Positions 23,779 to 34,964 of a DNA stretch of 60,000 bases are shown in pieces. Position 1 is the stretch's first letter. Each line of letters begins with the position of its first letter. The translations under genes and the position numbers were made by a program. Under the pieces are notes generated by a model that saw only the letters and a list, made by a program, of their open reading frames with translations, made no database searches and had not been told where the DNA came from. Source of the stretch: Phoronis australis (lineage: Eukaryota; Phoronida; Phoronidae); the NCBI GenBank assembly GCA_002633005.1, contig NMRA01000103.1:653612-713611 (forward strand). Direction: 5' to 3'.

Positions 23779-25961
23779 CCCAGTTAAAACTCAGTATTAG
23801 TTGAACAAAATTGCCACGGTGAAACAAACATGATAAGATACATGTACAGTAACCCAGACTTTGAGTTTTAAGAACTTGCAGCATTTGAAGTCCTGGGACT
23901 CACAAACACACACAAGCTACACAAGAACCTGAAGAACACTGACACATACACACATCCATCACTCACACATTTTGAAAGGAGTTCTTACAACTCTACTCTA
24001 ACAAGGAACCTGGATTCATGTTAACTTTTTAAAAACTGGTAAACAGCTTGTCAATCATTTGTGGAAAACTGGCCTAAAAACTAAGTTCCAAACAAACAGT
24101 TGTACAACCACAAATATTCAACCTCAGCATCTCAACTGTTGAACCTGCATCTTTATTTACTACTCTCCTATTCGCTGAAAAAGAAACAAACATGGCCAAT
24201 CATCTTCCGCCACATATGCACAGCAAGGGAGCTTCTTGTGCAGGACAGACAACACAGTCAGGAAAAAAGAGAAATAATTAAGACTAAATCGCCGTGTTAA
24301 CAGTAATTGACAGAAATAAGAACAAACCAACTGAAAATGAAATAAGAAATAAAGTGACATATAACATTTATGCCAAGCTGTTCTTAACCAACTCTACACA
24401 TAGAGCAATGTTGACAAAATAATCTGTGTAACATAAACTGGAATTTCCCTAAGAATTAGTTCAAAGCCACATAAAGTAAAATGTCTAATATTTGACAAGG
24501 AGATTTGTAAGAATAACTTGACATAAAAAAGAACAACAAAACACTGTGAAAGTATGCAAGCTAAGACAATCTAGTCAAGTGCTGGTCTCTAACATAACGA
24601 TATCGCCTCGGAGAGGAGTTTAGCAGCTACAATCAGAGCTAACATCATTGAAATTGGGACAGTCTTGACCGAGTCACTCTTCTGTCATATGCCAAATCAT
24701 CCTTCACTAACACTGGACTGGTTGGCAATGATGACATCCACCTCAAGAACCAATCAGATATCCGCTAGTGGACTATGCTGATTTCCCATATACTGCCACA
24801 AGGAATTTTATCCCTGAACTCCAATTCAAACTTAAAAAATATTAATTGTTGCATTAATTCAGTATGAGCTGGAGCGTCTTTGATTTTCTACTTTTGTATA
24901 TCATTTACAAAGAGGATCTATCGAGCCTAAATATTGTAGTCATCATATGTGAATTTGTATTATTACTCCAAAACACATAATGCGTTCCAGCATATAATAT
25001 CTATAAGAACAGGGATTATTAAAATTAAATAGGAGTTCGAGTTTGAGGATTCGATTTCTGGCTGAAGAAAATGAGTGTAGACAGACACTGTTACACGGCA
25101 GTTAAAGGTGTTCCTACCTAGCCAGCTGGCTGTGTTGCTTATTAAAGCCGTTCAGTACATTGCAGCAGGATTGCAGTGCGTTACTTTATGCGCGTTTTTA
25201 TCCAGCAGTATTTATCCTAGGCAGGACATTTGTGCATCGATTGATCAAAGTAAGCGCTATTGCTCAGCAGCTTGGTTAAGAAGCGACAGGCAATCCTTGT
25301 ACCAGATCAGATATAGTCATACGATATGATACGATACGATGAGAACGTCTGCTTTTTGAACTTGTGCACAAGTGTCAATGATTGTAGGTGCAATATTCAG
25401 AACACTTAAAGCGACAAAATACTGGGGGAGCAGAAACTGCAAAGTGGGTAAAAGATAGTACACGGACATCTGTTAAGCTGTAGAGACTAGCACCGCCCTC
25501 TACTGGCTAACAAACAAACATTACCTTCACTAGATGAACAATCAATACCTGTGGAACTTAAAAGACAGGTCAAGGAAAAAATTGCTCATGGCGGCAAATT
25601 GGCACACCTATGTATGTACAAAACTGAATATGCTTTTGCTGTAAACATGCAAAACTGAATTTTCCAAAAAAAACGTCGCATCCAAATTCTTTTGAAAGTT
25701 TACCGGCTATCAGTAGTATTCTTTAAAGCTACACAATTCCAATTCTTGGTACAAAAAGTTCTCCCAATATATGTAATCATTAAAAAGGAACTATGAAATT
25801 TCTTGTATCAACGGACAATTTATTAACAAATCTGACAAACACAATGTATGGAGGGAGTCACAGAACCCAGTATTTCTCAATATTCCATGACACCTAATTT
25901 ATTGCAAAGCCAAAACTTTAAGGTTATGTAGGAAGGATTATATCGATAAGTCTGTGTTTTA

Positions 25962-26185
25962 GATAAATATCTACACAAGTATGGATTTAAACTCAATATC
26001 TCACAGCCATGTATTTTCTGAAAGTAGAACGCCTGTGAAACTTGTTTTCAAACTTCTTACCATTAGGTTACGTGGCCATGTCTTTTCCGTAAATTTAGTG
26101 AAAAAGAAAGATACATTGATAGTAAAACAACAGTACCAATAACAATAATAAATTTTATTTGATATAAATGTTCAAGGTGTAATAT
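25962..26185 (+). repeat. Dispersed repeat family A, copy 3
   Basis: Contains CATGTATTTTCTGAAAGTAG, GTTACGTGGCCATGTCTTTT, GATACATTGATAGTAAAACA and TTGATATAAATGTTCAAGG in the family order. Confidence 0.6.
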
Positions 26186-26396
26186 CACAAATGCTGTTAC
26201 AGTTTTCTGCATTATTTTTTGTTTTCGTTTTACTCTACTACTTGATTTTTCAAGAAAATCATGGAAGTTCTATTTTTTGACTGGAGCGTTTTAAAGAACA
26301 GTGCATAACAGCGTTTTGGGGGAAGAGTGCATATAGTGTATTACAGTTTCATGAGAATCTAGACGTTCCAAAGTTAGCCAAATTTGAAAAAATTTT

Positions 26397-26509
26397 CGGC
26401 AATAGTTGGAATAAAACATGCCCACCTTTTGAGAACCGGTCTGATGCCAGCTACTGAGTGGAGAAAACTAGTTCTCAAAATGCGGGCACGGTATATCAGA
26501 CTATTACCG
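26397..26509. mobile_element. Foldback family C, copy 1
   Basis: Inverted arms: CGGCAATAGT with ACTATTACCG outside, and GCCCACCTTTTGAGAACC with AGTTCTCAAAATGCGGGC inside. Total about 113 bp. Copies at 50,974 and 52,445. Confidence 0.6.
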
Positions 26510-26699
26510 ATTTTATGGGCTCCCACATAACCTTAAAGTGTATTTTCTGGGGACCGCAACAAAATTTATTACGCCCCCCGAATCCCTCCGCCACCACCAC
26601 CACAGTTCAAGATTCACTGGTTACAATGCATGGAAGGGACACAGAAACAACAAAGACAAGAGATTAAACAAAGGAAAAGAAATAAGCAATAGGCATCAC

Positions 26700-26856
26700 C
26701 TAGGTTAGGTGCAGACGAGCTCCACTTGCTGGCGTGCTTTAACTTAAAGAAACCTTTACCGAACGACGAACCTCGACTTTTCTTACTGTTCACGCGGTTG
26801 ATGTGGTCACGAGGCAGCGAGCCACCAAATGCTTCTTTGTTAATCGCTGGCGGAGT
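26700..26856 (-). CDS. Liprin-beta exon with GKGFFKLK / SAPNL motif (157 bp)
   Basis: The exon encodes TPPAINKEAFGGSLPRDHIN, then RVNSKKSRGSSFGKGFFKLK, then HASKWSSSAPNL. Vertebrate PPFIBP1 has SSFGRGFFKIK followed by ASAPNLD, so this basic motif is a secure anchor. The acceptor is GCATTTCCAG and the donor CTAG|GTGATG, phase 0 in and phase 1 out. The following intron is about 6.9 kb and contains a predicted 21-bp microexon and several repeats. Confidence 0.93.
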
Positions 26857-27617
26857 CTGGAAATGCAACATCAGGACAATGTTGAAAAATAACGAAAATG
26901 AGTGATTGGATGAGATCTCATCACAAGATGGCCAAAACTACATCAATATAATATAAAAAAAATAATTGCAGGCGGTCTGATACACGTTGTACCAGACGTG
27001 CGCAGGCCTCGCATGTGGGCCCATTGCACTGATCACCTGGAAATATTTTTATGCTTTATTAATATATGGTTAAAACCGAGTTGAGGAGCTAGAAACCTGG
27101 CTCAAGGGTTTAGCAGTGTGACCTAGTGGGATTCGAACCCACGACCTCGAGTAAAGAAAGCGGGCACTTGTCAACCAGGCCACACTGCCTACATCAAGTT
27201 TTGTATTAGAAATTCCACAGTCAGTAAGAAGGCATTACAGTTACAGAACACATCATCTCATCAGACTGGTCATTGGATACATCATACGTCACCTAGTCAA
27301 AGATTTGAGAATGAGAAAAATTACAAAGAACAAAGTAATGCAAGAATGATAAAATAAATCAGAGGCAAAAAAGTTCAAATTGTGATACAGATATTGTACG
27401 CAGAATAAGTTGACAAAAATCAATGAGAACTCCAAAATCGAAGGGTTTGTGGAAACAGCGACGAGAAACAACGAAAGGGTAAATAATAAGAGCTTGCGCA
27501 TGATCACAACCCAGTCACGACAAGCCACAACGACTAAGACAATGGCAGTTTCAACATTGTTTGCATAGATTTGGCATTTCACAAAAACCTACAGCTCAGG
27601 TGTGACCAACAACTTAC
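26857..27617 (-). other. Intron with a tRNA-derived SINE
   Basis: 761 bp, about a third of it the SINE at 26,953-27,192. The remainder is AT-rich without recognised features. Confidence 0.75.
26953..27192 (-). mobile_element. tRNA-derived SINE, full-length copy
   Basis: On the minus strand the element starts with a tRNA-like head (27,113-27,188) having an A-box-like TGGCCTGGTTGA and a perfect B box GGTTCGAATCC (27,129-27,139), bounded by GCAGTGT/ACACTGC. A body of about 150 bp follows, with a hairpin (26,975-26,997) and an AT-rich tail. A 5'-truncated relative is at 44,568. Confidence 0.75.
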
Positions 27618-27745
27618 CTTTGGTGCTGTTGGGGCGATGTCTTCGCAACTCGTTGATTTGACGACAGGTTTCTTGGGCGTTGGCGAAATGTTAATGGTGG
27701 ACGGTGCTGGACTATGGCCATTGGTACCGTTGGACCCATAGTGGA
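27618..27745 (-). CDS. Liprin-beta linker exon (128 bp)
   Basis: The frame reads HYGSNGTNGHSPAPSTINIS, then PTPKKPVVKSTSCEDIAPTA, then PK, after a split Val codon. It is serine/proline/threonine-rich. The acceptor CTTTGTAG lies 5-20 bp from the edge of a minisatellite in the intron; the donor is AAAG|GTAAGT. It starts in phase 1 and ends in phase 0. The STSCEDI segment resembles short linker motifs around SLEDL in vertebrate members, but this is weak. Confidence 0.82.
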
Positions 27746-27764
27746 CTACAAAGACGAATGGCAG

Positions 27765-27990
27765 TAGGTTATGGACGGCAGTAGGTTATGGACGGCAATA
27801 GTTGAGGACGGAAGTAGTTTATGGATGGCAGTAGGTTAATAACCTACTGCCATCCATAAACTACTTCCTTAACTTATGGACGGAAGTAGGTAATGGACGG
27901 CAGTAGATTATGGACGGCAGTAGATAATGGACGGCAGTAGGTTATGGAGAGCAGTAGTTTATGGACGGCAGAATGTTATGGACGGTAGAA
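27765..27990. repeat. Minisatellite (GGACGGCAGTAGGTTAT unit) with internal palindrome
   Basis: About a dozen imperfect 16-17 bp units of ATGGACGGCAGTAGGTT type. The part at 27,811-27,869 is inverted, making a near-perfect palindrome with arms of about 29 bp around TTAATAA. The array starts about 20 bp from an exon boundary. Confidence 0.88.
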
Positions 27991-28044
27991 GCACAGATGT
28001 CAGAAAAGGTTCTAGGCAGGGCTGCTTTGTCTCAGGTCGTATGT

Positions 28045-28275
28045 CCAGGGGACTATTCCATTAAAGTGACCAGAGACTTAACATAAATTTGGTGTTCTCA
28101 CGCTCACATAAATAATAAAATGAACAAAAGTTTAATCAAGTAATTATGAGTGCACCACATATAAGTTATCTCATTAACTAGCAGTTACGTATCTATTCTC
28201 AGGAACATTGCATTTTTGCTAAGTGAGAATTTATTTAGAAATAGTTGTGTGGAGTCTTAAATCACTTTTCAACAG
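28045..28275. mobile_element. MITE family B-related element
   Basis: The right end reads GTGTGGAGTCTTAAATCACT, the inverse of the family B subterminal region. The left end AAAGTGACCAGAGACTTAA is a weaker mirror. Boundaries approximate. Confidence 0.4.
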
Positions 28276-29231
28276 AAGATAAGACAGCTGTATCTTAACC
28301 TTATATTGGCCCCAAGTTCACTGTACTGGCCTTTGAGTGTGATTATGACCAGCTGTCAAATTTACTATAAGTTCCAATGATTCGTTCACTTCAAGAGCAC
28401 AGTCCCGTGTTCGCAGCCACAACCATACCATGTAAATTCACCAAGAAATCCCATTCAAGCTGTCTGCCCAACAGGTAGCACGGCCGTTATATATGGAATT
28501 GTCTTCCCCAGTTGTAAACGAAGTTATCTCCCCTTCGAGTAACGCGACAGACAGGTTGTGAACAAGTAACAATTTAACAAGACCTAAACAGTTTCCTCAA
28601 GAAACTTAATTCAAGATTTGCTCAGGATACGAATAGCGAGTAAGGTGCTAAGACCGATTGTGAACAAGTCGCGTAGTTTCTCGGACAAGCTATCAGTGTA
28701 TATTGAAGTTTCTTTCTTATTAGTACAGTTGCTATTATGAAAAGAGAAATTGTCAACGTTGGATACAGTAAGAGAATTTACAAAGATCATAAAATGTAAG
28801 AGTTAGCCTTCAGTCTTCAACGGATTCATAAAACAACAGAACACCTAACGAGTAAAAGATATTTGAAAAATAAAAATGGGAAAGCAGTAAGTCAGAAATC
28901 TACAAGTGTTATACCTAACTTGACGAGAAACACTGAAAAATTAGGGCAGACCGTGTCACACCAGATTAGTCAGAACATCCAGCCCCGTCTCAAAATCTCG
29001 ACAAAACGGTTTGAGGATGGGGTGAACGGGTAACTTTTGGCCAAATCATGCCATGCATGTGACACCATGCATAGGATTGTTGCTCGGATTGCACACATTA
29101 TTGAGATTGTACTGAGAACAACTATTGTGTGACAGGGCCCAGAGGAAGCACAAATCCGACCAATCAAATGGCAGGAAGAGTGCACAAGGGCTGCCTACCG
29201 GGGGTGCTGGTAGCAGTAGGGTAGGGCATAC

Positions 29232-29307
29232 CATTCACTTTCTGAGTTGTCTTGGTGGCGGTCGGGTGTTCGTGGATGAACAGTTCCATGTGGGCCCTCT
29301 GAGGTTC
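29232..29307 (-). CDS. Liprin-beta linker exon (76 bp, possible 109-bp form)
   Basis: After the acceptor TGTCTTGTAG the frame reads EPQRAHMELFIHEHPTATKT, then TQKVN, ending in phase 1 at ATG|GTATGC. A second donor, CCCG|GTAGGC, lies 33 bp further (exon end 29,199) and also ends in phase 1, adding GMPYPTATSTP. Both forms join in frame to the next exon. Neither donor is strong, so both may be used. The segment belongs to the poorly conserved linker. Confidence 0.7.
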
Positions 29308-29882
29308 CTACAAGACAGTTGGCGAAAATATGACTGCAGTTTCATGACATGAATAAATCGATATGATAGCAATGTTAACAAGGACAAAAGTAAACAGACC
29401 TTCTCGAAAATATGCAGACTGATTGCTTGTAGTGAGATTCGATGAAATAACCTAATCAAAGCCATTTAAGTGTAATTGGATTGTCGCATTCAACACAACA
29501 AAATCTAATAGAATAACAGAATTCACAGCATGCTGTAAAATCAGTGAGTAAGAACAAGTCAGGCGGTAAAGTTTCATCAACTTTGGACAATAGATGGCGT
29601 GTAAGTAGATTCTTTGTCAGTAACACTTTAACAGCAGAAACTAAAATCTACTTTATCGATACCAATGTTTGTACTGAGCGGTTGTCACATTACTTGAATC
29701 ACTATTAAGCATTGGTAGCAAGGTGATCCTTCTTTGAGAATTCTTTTGATACTTTTTGTGAGACATATGGGAAATTTGACCATTCATAGCCCCCAGTCTT
29801 AATATTTTTTAACTGACTAAGAACGTGAACATTTCTGTCACTGACATTAGCAATTAAATCCCCCCTACAACGCATCTCTCAC
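29308..29882 (-). other. Intron, no feature seen
   Basis: 575 bp, AT-rich, with no repeat family recognised. Confidence 0.7.
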
Positions 29883-29983
29883 CTTTGCAGGTGTAGCCTC
29901 AGGCAGACGTACTGGTTCAGGTAACGAGGGCGCTGAGCTGCTGTCACTTCTGTTGTCCTCATCCAGCTGGGCACTCTCCACAC
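29883..29983 (-). CDS. Liprin-beta linker exon (101 bp)
   Basis: The frame continues as GVESAQLDEDNRSDSSSAPS, then LPEPVRLPEATPAK: an acidic then serine/proline-rich segment typical of the disordered linker between coiled coil and SAM domains. The acceptor is CCTGTACAG and the donor AAAG|GTGAGA. It starts in phase 1 and ends in phase 0. Sequence identity with vertebrate linkers is not recognisable, so the call depends on phase, splice sites and codon-like composition. Confidence 0.8.
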
Positions 29984-30428
29984 CTGTACAGGTGAGACAC
30001 AGATAATCACAGGTGTGCAGGAAAAACAGGACGCAGGGCTTTTCAAAAGTTACAGTCAATTTTTCATTTAAACTTCTTACCACTACAAAATTGGTCTCGA
30101 CTTGTTTCTTACTAAGATGAGAAGTTTTCAGGCTTTGCAAAGAACCGACACTATCGAGTCACTAAGACGATGCTCGGCACATAGAATGGCACACCATGAC
30201 AAACCAACAAGTACAGTCTGGTCTCAAGCAACAACTGTTTCGAAACCTTAAAACTCACTTCCTACAATATAACTACAGAACCATTTGCGACCAATTTCAT
30301 TACGGTTACCCGTCTAAATCAAAAGATGGACCTTTCCATGTAAGGTGAGTTTAACATCAAACCCCCCCTCACCCAGTTTAACACCAAACCCCCCCCTCAC
30401 CCAGTTTAACACCAAACCCCCCTCTCAC
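29984..30428 (-). other. Intron containing the donor minisatellite
   Basis: 445 bp. Besides the repeat at 30,350-30,432 it contains an acceptor/donor pair near 30,073-30,105 (ATCTTAG...GTAAGA) whose spacing of 31 bp would shift frame. Confidence 0.7.
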
Positions 30429-30432
30429 CCAG
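30350..30432 (-). repeat. 27-28 bp minisatellite carrying three copies of a splice donor
   Basis: Three units (30,350-30,376, 30,377-30,404, 30,405-30,432). On the minus strand each begins CTGGGTGAG and continues with a G run and TTTGGTGTTAAA. The first in gene direction is the donor of the exon ending at 30,429. The other two are copies of the same CTGG|GTGAG, 28 and 56 bp inside the intron. Confidence 0.92.
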
Positions 30433-30578
30433 TTTCCTCCCTTGCCCCTGCAGGATCATCTCCTCTCTCTGTCGATATTGCAACATCATCTTCATCAGCT
30501 CATCAATCTTTCGCTCCTTCTCATCGTTCGCTATCATCAGCGTCTCCACGGCTTTCTTGAGCTTCTCAACTTCAACAT
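30429..30578 (-). CDS. Liprin-beta second coiled-coil exon (150 bp)
   Basis: The exon encodes DVEVEKLKKAVETLMIANDE, then KERKIDELMKMMLQYRQREE, then MILQGQGRKL. Vertebrate liprin-betas have DIEVQKMKKAVESLMAANEE at this place, so this is a near-certain match. The acceptor is CGTTTTCAG; the first codon is split (G from the previous exon). The donor is CTGG|GTGAGAG, phase 1. The donor lies at the edge of a 27-28 bp tandem repeat, so two further copies of the same donor follow within 60 bp in the intron. Confidence 0.94.
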
Positions 30579-33500
30579 CTGAAAACGCAGCAAAGTCATG
30601 AAATAGCGCACAACCACCTGTAGTTAAAATGCTACTAGTTACTTCTTTAAACTTGGCACGAGTCACTTTAAGTTCCAGTTGCTGTCCTGCCTTTCATTCA
30701 GAAAAAAGTCAAGACAGCCCTCTTTCTAGTCGTACGTTAATGAGGAAATGAAAGACATTAAAAGGGCACTCTACCAAAATTTTGGGGTCAGTTTTGTTAT
30801 TTGAAAGTGATCATTGTGTGTGTCAACATGTTTTCTCTGCTTCTGACTGCCGACACATCAGGTATCTTTTCACAATTCATCCGTTACTCCTATAAAAAAT
30901 TGGGGTTGCTACAAGTGCCAGATGAAATTGGTAGCTGACGAGGAAAAACATGAAAGACAAAAAATTTTTTCGATATGTTCAACCATGGCAAAAACTCATT
31001 AATTTCAGAAGCCGAATGGTCATTATTTTCTAGCAATTCAGAGTGATGTATGCGAAACAAAAATATTTATTAGATCAGCAAGAAGTGTAAATCAACCGAG
31101 TCTAAAATTAAAGAAGGGCGTCTTAACGGAAGAAACACCTTATAAATTAAAACCGCATTTCGCCCTGATTAGCAGACTATAAACGAAAATTGAATTGGCG
31201 CAACTCTCATTAACTCAGTCTGGTAACATTCATCACTGTGAATGGATTCTATTTCTGTTACAATGGAGAACAAGGAAACCCATCAGTGACTCAAGAACAT
31301 AATTCAGAATTTATTGAGCCTCGCCAACCCTCAAGTTGTCAATTCCAAAATGGTGCATGTACGCATCGCCTGTGTTCTTGTTGGTATCAGAAATAGAATG
31401 TCACCGTAAGAAACATTACGAGACCAATTTTATGAGACTAAAAGGCCTACGGAATTCAATTTTCGTTTTTCAGCCAGCTAAACTGGGCGAAATACACATT
31501 TGAAACCTGAGAAAATAATATTTTTTCTCAAAACATTTTTAAATAGAAGTTATCAATAACCTTAATTAAAGGAATTTTTACCATCGTCTGGATAATGCAT
31601 ATTGTGAAGTATGAGATTATATCAACATGCCTTCAATGAGACATTATCTATTGACAACAATTAACTGTAACATGAATTTAAAAAGACAGCTTATTGAAAT
31701 CAGTGCACTGGTCGATATCAAAACTACACAACCAAAATTAAAAAAAACTAACGTCTATAAATAACATGCACAACACAGAGGGAAGAGCTGGAGAACAAAC
31801 AAAAGTCGTGTCAACACTACGACAATTCACTACACCAACGTGACAGGTCGCATGCAAACGTGACTTCCTAAGTAGACAACTGAATTCCGTCAGCAGGAAA
31901 ATCAACCAAATAGGAACTCTTAAGAAAATCAATACCTGATCAGGCCTAAGTAGAAATTAATGACTAACATTCCATTAACTGCAGTTGTAACTTTAGTGGT
32001 GCCAACCATGTAACCATCACGGCCGACTTTTATCGTAATGTAACTTGTGCATGTTTTCTTAATCCAAAAAAACCTGCATATAGCCAACGTGAAAATGAAG
32101 AAACTACAGAAAATTTGATTCTGTTAACTTGTTACTGAAATTTACCCAAAAGCGTACTACAGAATTCATGTTCAGTTCATGTTGGCATAGTGGTATCAGG
32201 AAAATTGAAATTTGGAAAAAAGACCAATGACAAAAAAGAGGAAAAATTTCTGTCATGAATCGTTTCATAAATAATTAGGGTTTTCCGATAGAAATGTTTT
32301 TTGAATTGTAAAAGTTAGCTAAAATGAACGTTTTTGCTGCAAGAATAAAGTAAAAGTAACAATAAAAAAGACGAACAAAAAGAAAACTGGAAATCAAATA
32401 ACAGCAAATCGAAACCAAAAACGAGGAAATCCCCTTAAAAGAGGAAAATTCCAAGCCCTGATTTAAGGTTTGTGTTTTTCTATTACACAAACTTGGCCTC
32501 GTATAAATCTAAATTGAGCATTGTTTCAAGGAAACATATTCGAGACATCAAAAAATGTTAAATTAACACTTCTTGGGTTATTGAGTGGTGTTATTTTTGG
32601 CTTAACAGACTTCTTTATAAATTGAAACCCCAATCAATACCTTAATGCACCAAAGTGTCACAGTAACGGTAATTATGAGCATGCAGGTACGAGTTTATAA
32701 GGGCTAATTAAAAATATTAGAAACAATTTTGTTATGTCTGCCAGTAGAACAGAAGAAGATATCACCACAGAAAATTTGGACAACACAGAAACGAAAAATA
32801 ACAACAAAACAACACAAAAACGCCAGAGTGTTGTTTATACTAACCAAACCGTGAGTCACAGTGGGGCATCGATGTGTGGTTAGCAGGCAAAATAAAATTA
32901 ATCAAACACCATACATTAGTTTCTCTTGTAAAATCACCGTTCCATTAATAAAAGAACACAAACCATAATAGAAATACATACAAAGTGGCAATAGAGACAT
33001 TCCCATGTGAAACTTAAGTGTAAGTAATTGGGGTATTTTTTCTGCTAAAATTTTAATCATAAATTTTTTTGCATTGCGACACGATTTACCCAATATTCAG
33101 AATTCCACCACATATGCCTGAATACCAGGAAATTTTAATCGTGAGCTACAAAGGTTTGCTTACTCAATTAGGAGTAGTATAGTGTCAATGCCTGCCAATA
33201 GGAGCGATGAAGATACTAGTATTTCAGAAGTAAGCAAGAAACACTGGGGCCCGGGATATGACCGTGTGTGGAATCATACCCAATAATTTTCTTCTTGGAA
33301 ACGCTTTCGGGATTCCGAAATACATGGGAACGCAACAATTGTGTCAACAGGTTATCAAATTTGGACAAGACCAATAGACTGATAAGTGTACCACGTAATA
33401 CAAAAATAAGATAAATCTTTTTGTAAAAACACAAGTAGTATAGAGTTCATTTTTCCACACATAAATGCCAAGCCGACACCAATTACTATGGAGGACATTA

Positions 33501-33703
33501 TCAATTTTGTGGTAAAAAACACATTTTGGGGATTATCTATAAATGGGAAAAGCCTCTTGAAGTTTCTAGCTTTAACCAGAACTACAAAACCTGTTTTCGT
33601 GGTTTTATTACGAATAGCATTTTCTGTCGTATTCCAGCCACTCGCTGAAATCAAGCCTGATGACTTTACCAGCTAAATATGCTTTATATACTCTGCCATT
33701 TAT

Positions 33704-33765
33704 CGAATGGCGCTAAGCTGGAGAGCGTAAGACTACGACAGCGAGGGTTGCAGGTTCGATTCTGT
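33704..33765 (+). repeat. tRNA-like segment (degenerate tRNA or SINE head)
   Basis: TGGCGCTAAGCTGG (33,708-33,721) resembles a tRNA D-arm/A box, and GGTTCGATTCT (33,753-33,763) is a B box, at tRNA spacing. Acceptor-stem pairing is not clear, so this is not a canonical tRNA gene. Confidence 0.4.
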
Positions 33766-34469
33766 ACTGAAGCTGATCCCAGAAAATCACTTTTTTCTGA
33801 AAATTACTTTTTTCTTGTTGATGATGTTCCTTTAAAGTTCCAAGCAGCTCCACCATTAATTGTTCGTGAATTGTGGAGGAAGCCAACGTTTTGTTTCTTT
33901 AACGTGTTGAGTTGGCATTCCTAGCTACACACAAAAAAAACGTGGGCTGAATAGAGGTCATTGATAGCTTGAACGGTAAAATTCAATGACGCCAACTCAA
34001 TGTACTCAAGTTTTTATCCGCTCGACCAAGTTTACGCTGTGTGGGACTTTTAAGCCGCTATAAACTCCCGTCCATCCTACAAACCTAGCTTTTGATTGAG
34101 ACATCTTACGGACTGTAAGAAATTGACCTCAGTTTGTGTGTTAACTAGAATCAGAGACAATATCTGAGCTAAGAAAGAACTGACAGTCCATTACTGCTCG
34201 GGACCACAATAAATAACTCAGCTTGTGGAGACCGTTACTTTATACACATGGCTTAACAAAATGTCAGTACTTCCCAAACTCAGAAAGCACTTCTCGGCTG
34301 ATCTCCAAATAGTTACGAACTGTTTTTAAAATTATCTATTTTTGCTAGAGGGGCTATCTTAAAAATAGGACTTGCATTATTTTCATGGAAAAACACAAGT
34401 TGCGTTTAAAACAAAAACAAAATGACAAATCAAAAAATATGTGGCCACATAAAAACTGTAACAGAACTT

Positions 34470-34680
34470 TCAAGATGAAATCTTGAACATTTAAATTCAA
34501 TAAAATTTGGTTAGATTACTGAAGCCATTGTTTTGCTATGAATGCAACGTTTTTTGCTAAATTTAAATAAAAAGGCACGGTCACATGACCTGATCAAAGG
34601 CAAGTTAGGTCAAAAATCAATTTTTACAGGCTTTCTGCGACCAGAAAATATACTTTTAGCCAGTTACATTTTACAATTTT
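34470..34680 (-). repeat. Dispersed repeat family A, inverted copy
   Basis: Reverse complement shows ATATTTTCTGGTCGCAGAAA, GGTCATGTGACCGTGCCTTT, GTTGCATTCATAGCAAAACA and TTAAATGTTCAAGATTTC in the family order. Confidence 0.6.
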
Positions 34681-34964
34681 GAATGCACGGACTTGCCAAT
34701 AACGTCCCACATTATATTTAGAAAACAGAAAGGATCGACAGTACAAAGGCTTCATTTGAAAGTTAACTAAAATGATTTCCAGTTATAGGGTTAAGGTGTG
34801 ACATCTACAAGACACGTGACGTGGTTAGACAACCGATGGTTTTCAAAAGTCATATGACTCATGCGCATATCAAGTCACAGATCCAACACCTAAAGTCGAC
34901 TTGCAATTAGGTGATTGAGACCATTAGAAGTCCCTACACGGGGTGTTGCCTCATGCGATCTTAC

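Larger units (their letters stand above)
23441..26699 (-). other. Intron between exon 26,700 and the 21-bp microexon
   Basis: It holds a MITE family B copy, a family A copy and a foldback family C copy. The rest is AT-rich and unremarkable. Confidence 0.7.
27746..29231 (-). other. Intron with minisatellite and a MITE-like segment
   Basis: The minisatellite (27,765-27,990) lies next to the downstream exon's acceptor; a family B-related segment lies at 28,045-28,275. The rest shows nothing recognised. Confidence 0.7.
30579..34964 (-). other. Intron, 4.4 kb, sparse features
   Basis: It contains a right end of the CAGGGCTTGG family (about 32,440-32,460), a tRNA-like segment (33,704-33,765) and an inverted family A copy (34,470-34,680). 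A minus-strand splice-bounded interval near 33,157-33,184 (28 bp) would shift frame. Confidence 0.7.

Noticed and set aside
27113-27188. Functional tRNA gene
   Set aside because: A and B boxes are present, but six to seven extra bases separate the T arm from the acceptor strand, and the unit is attached to a SINE body and tail.
30075-30105. Small exon-like interval between ATCTTAG and GTAAGA
   Set aside because: The best acceptor gives 31 bp, which shifts frame. A 27-bp in-frame form needs a second AG four bases later.
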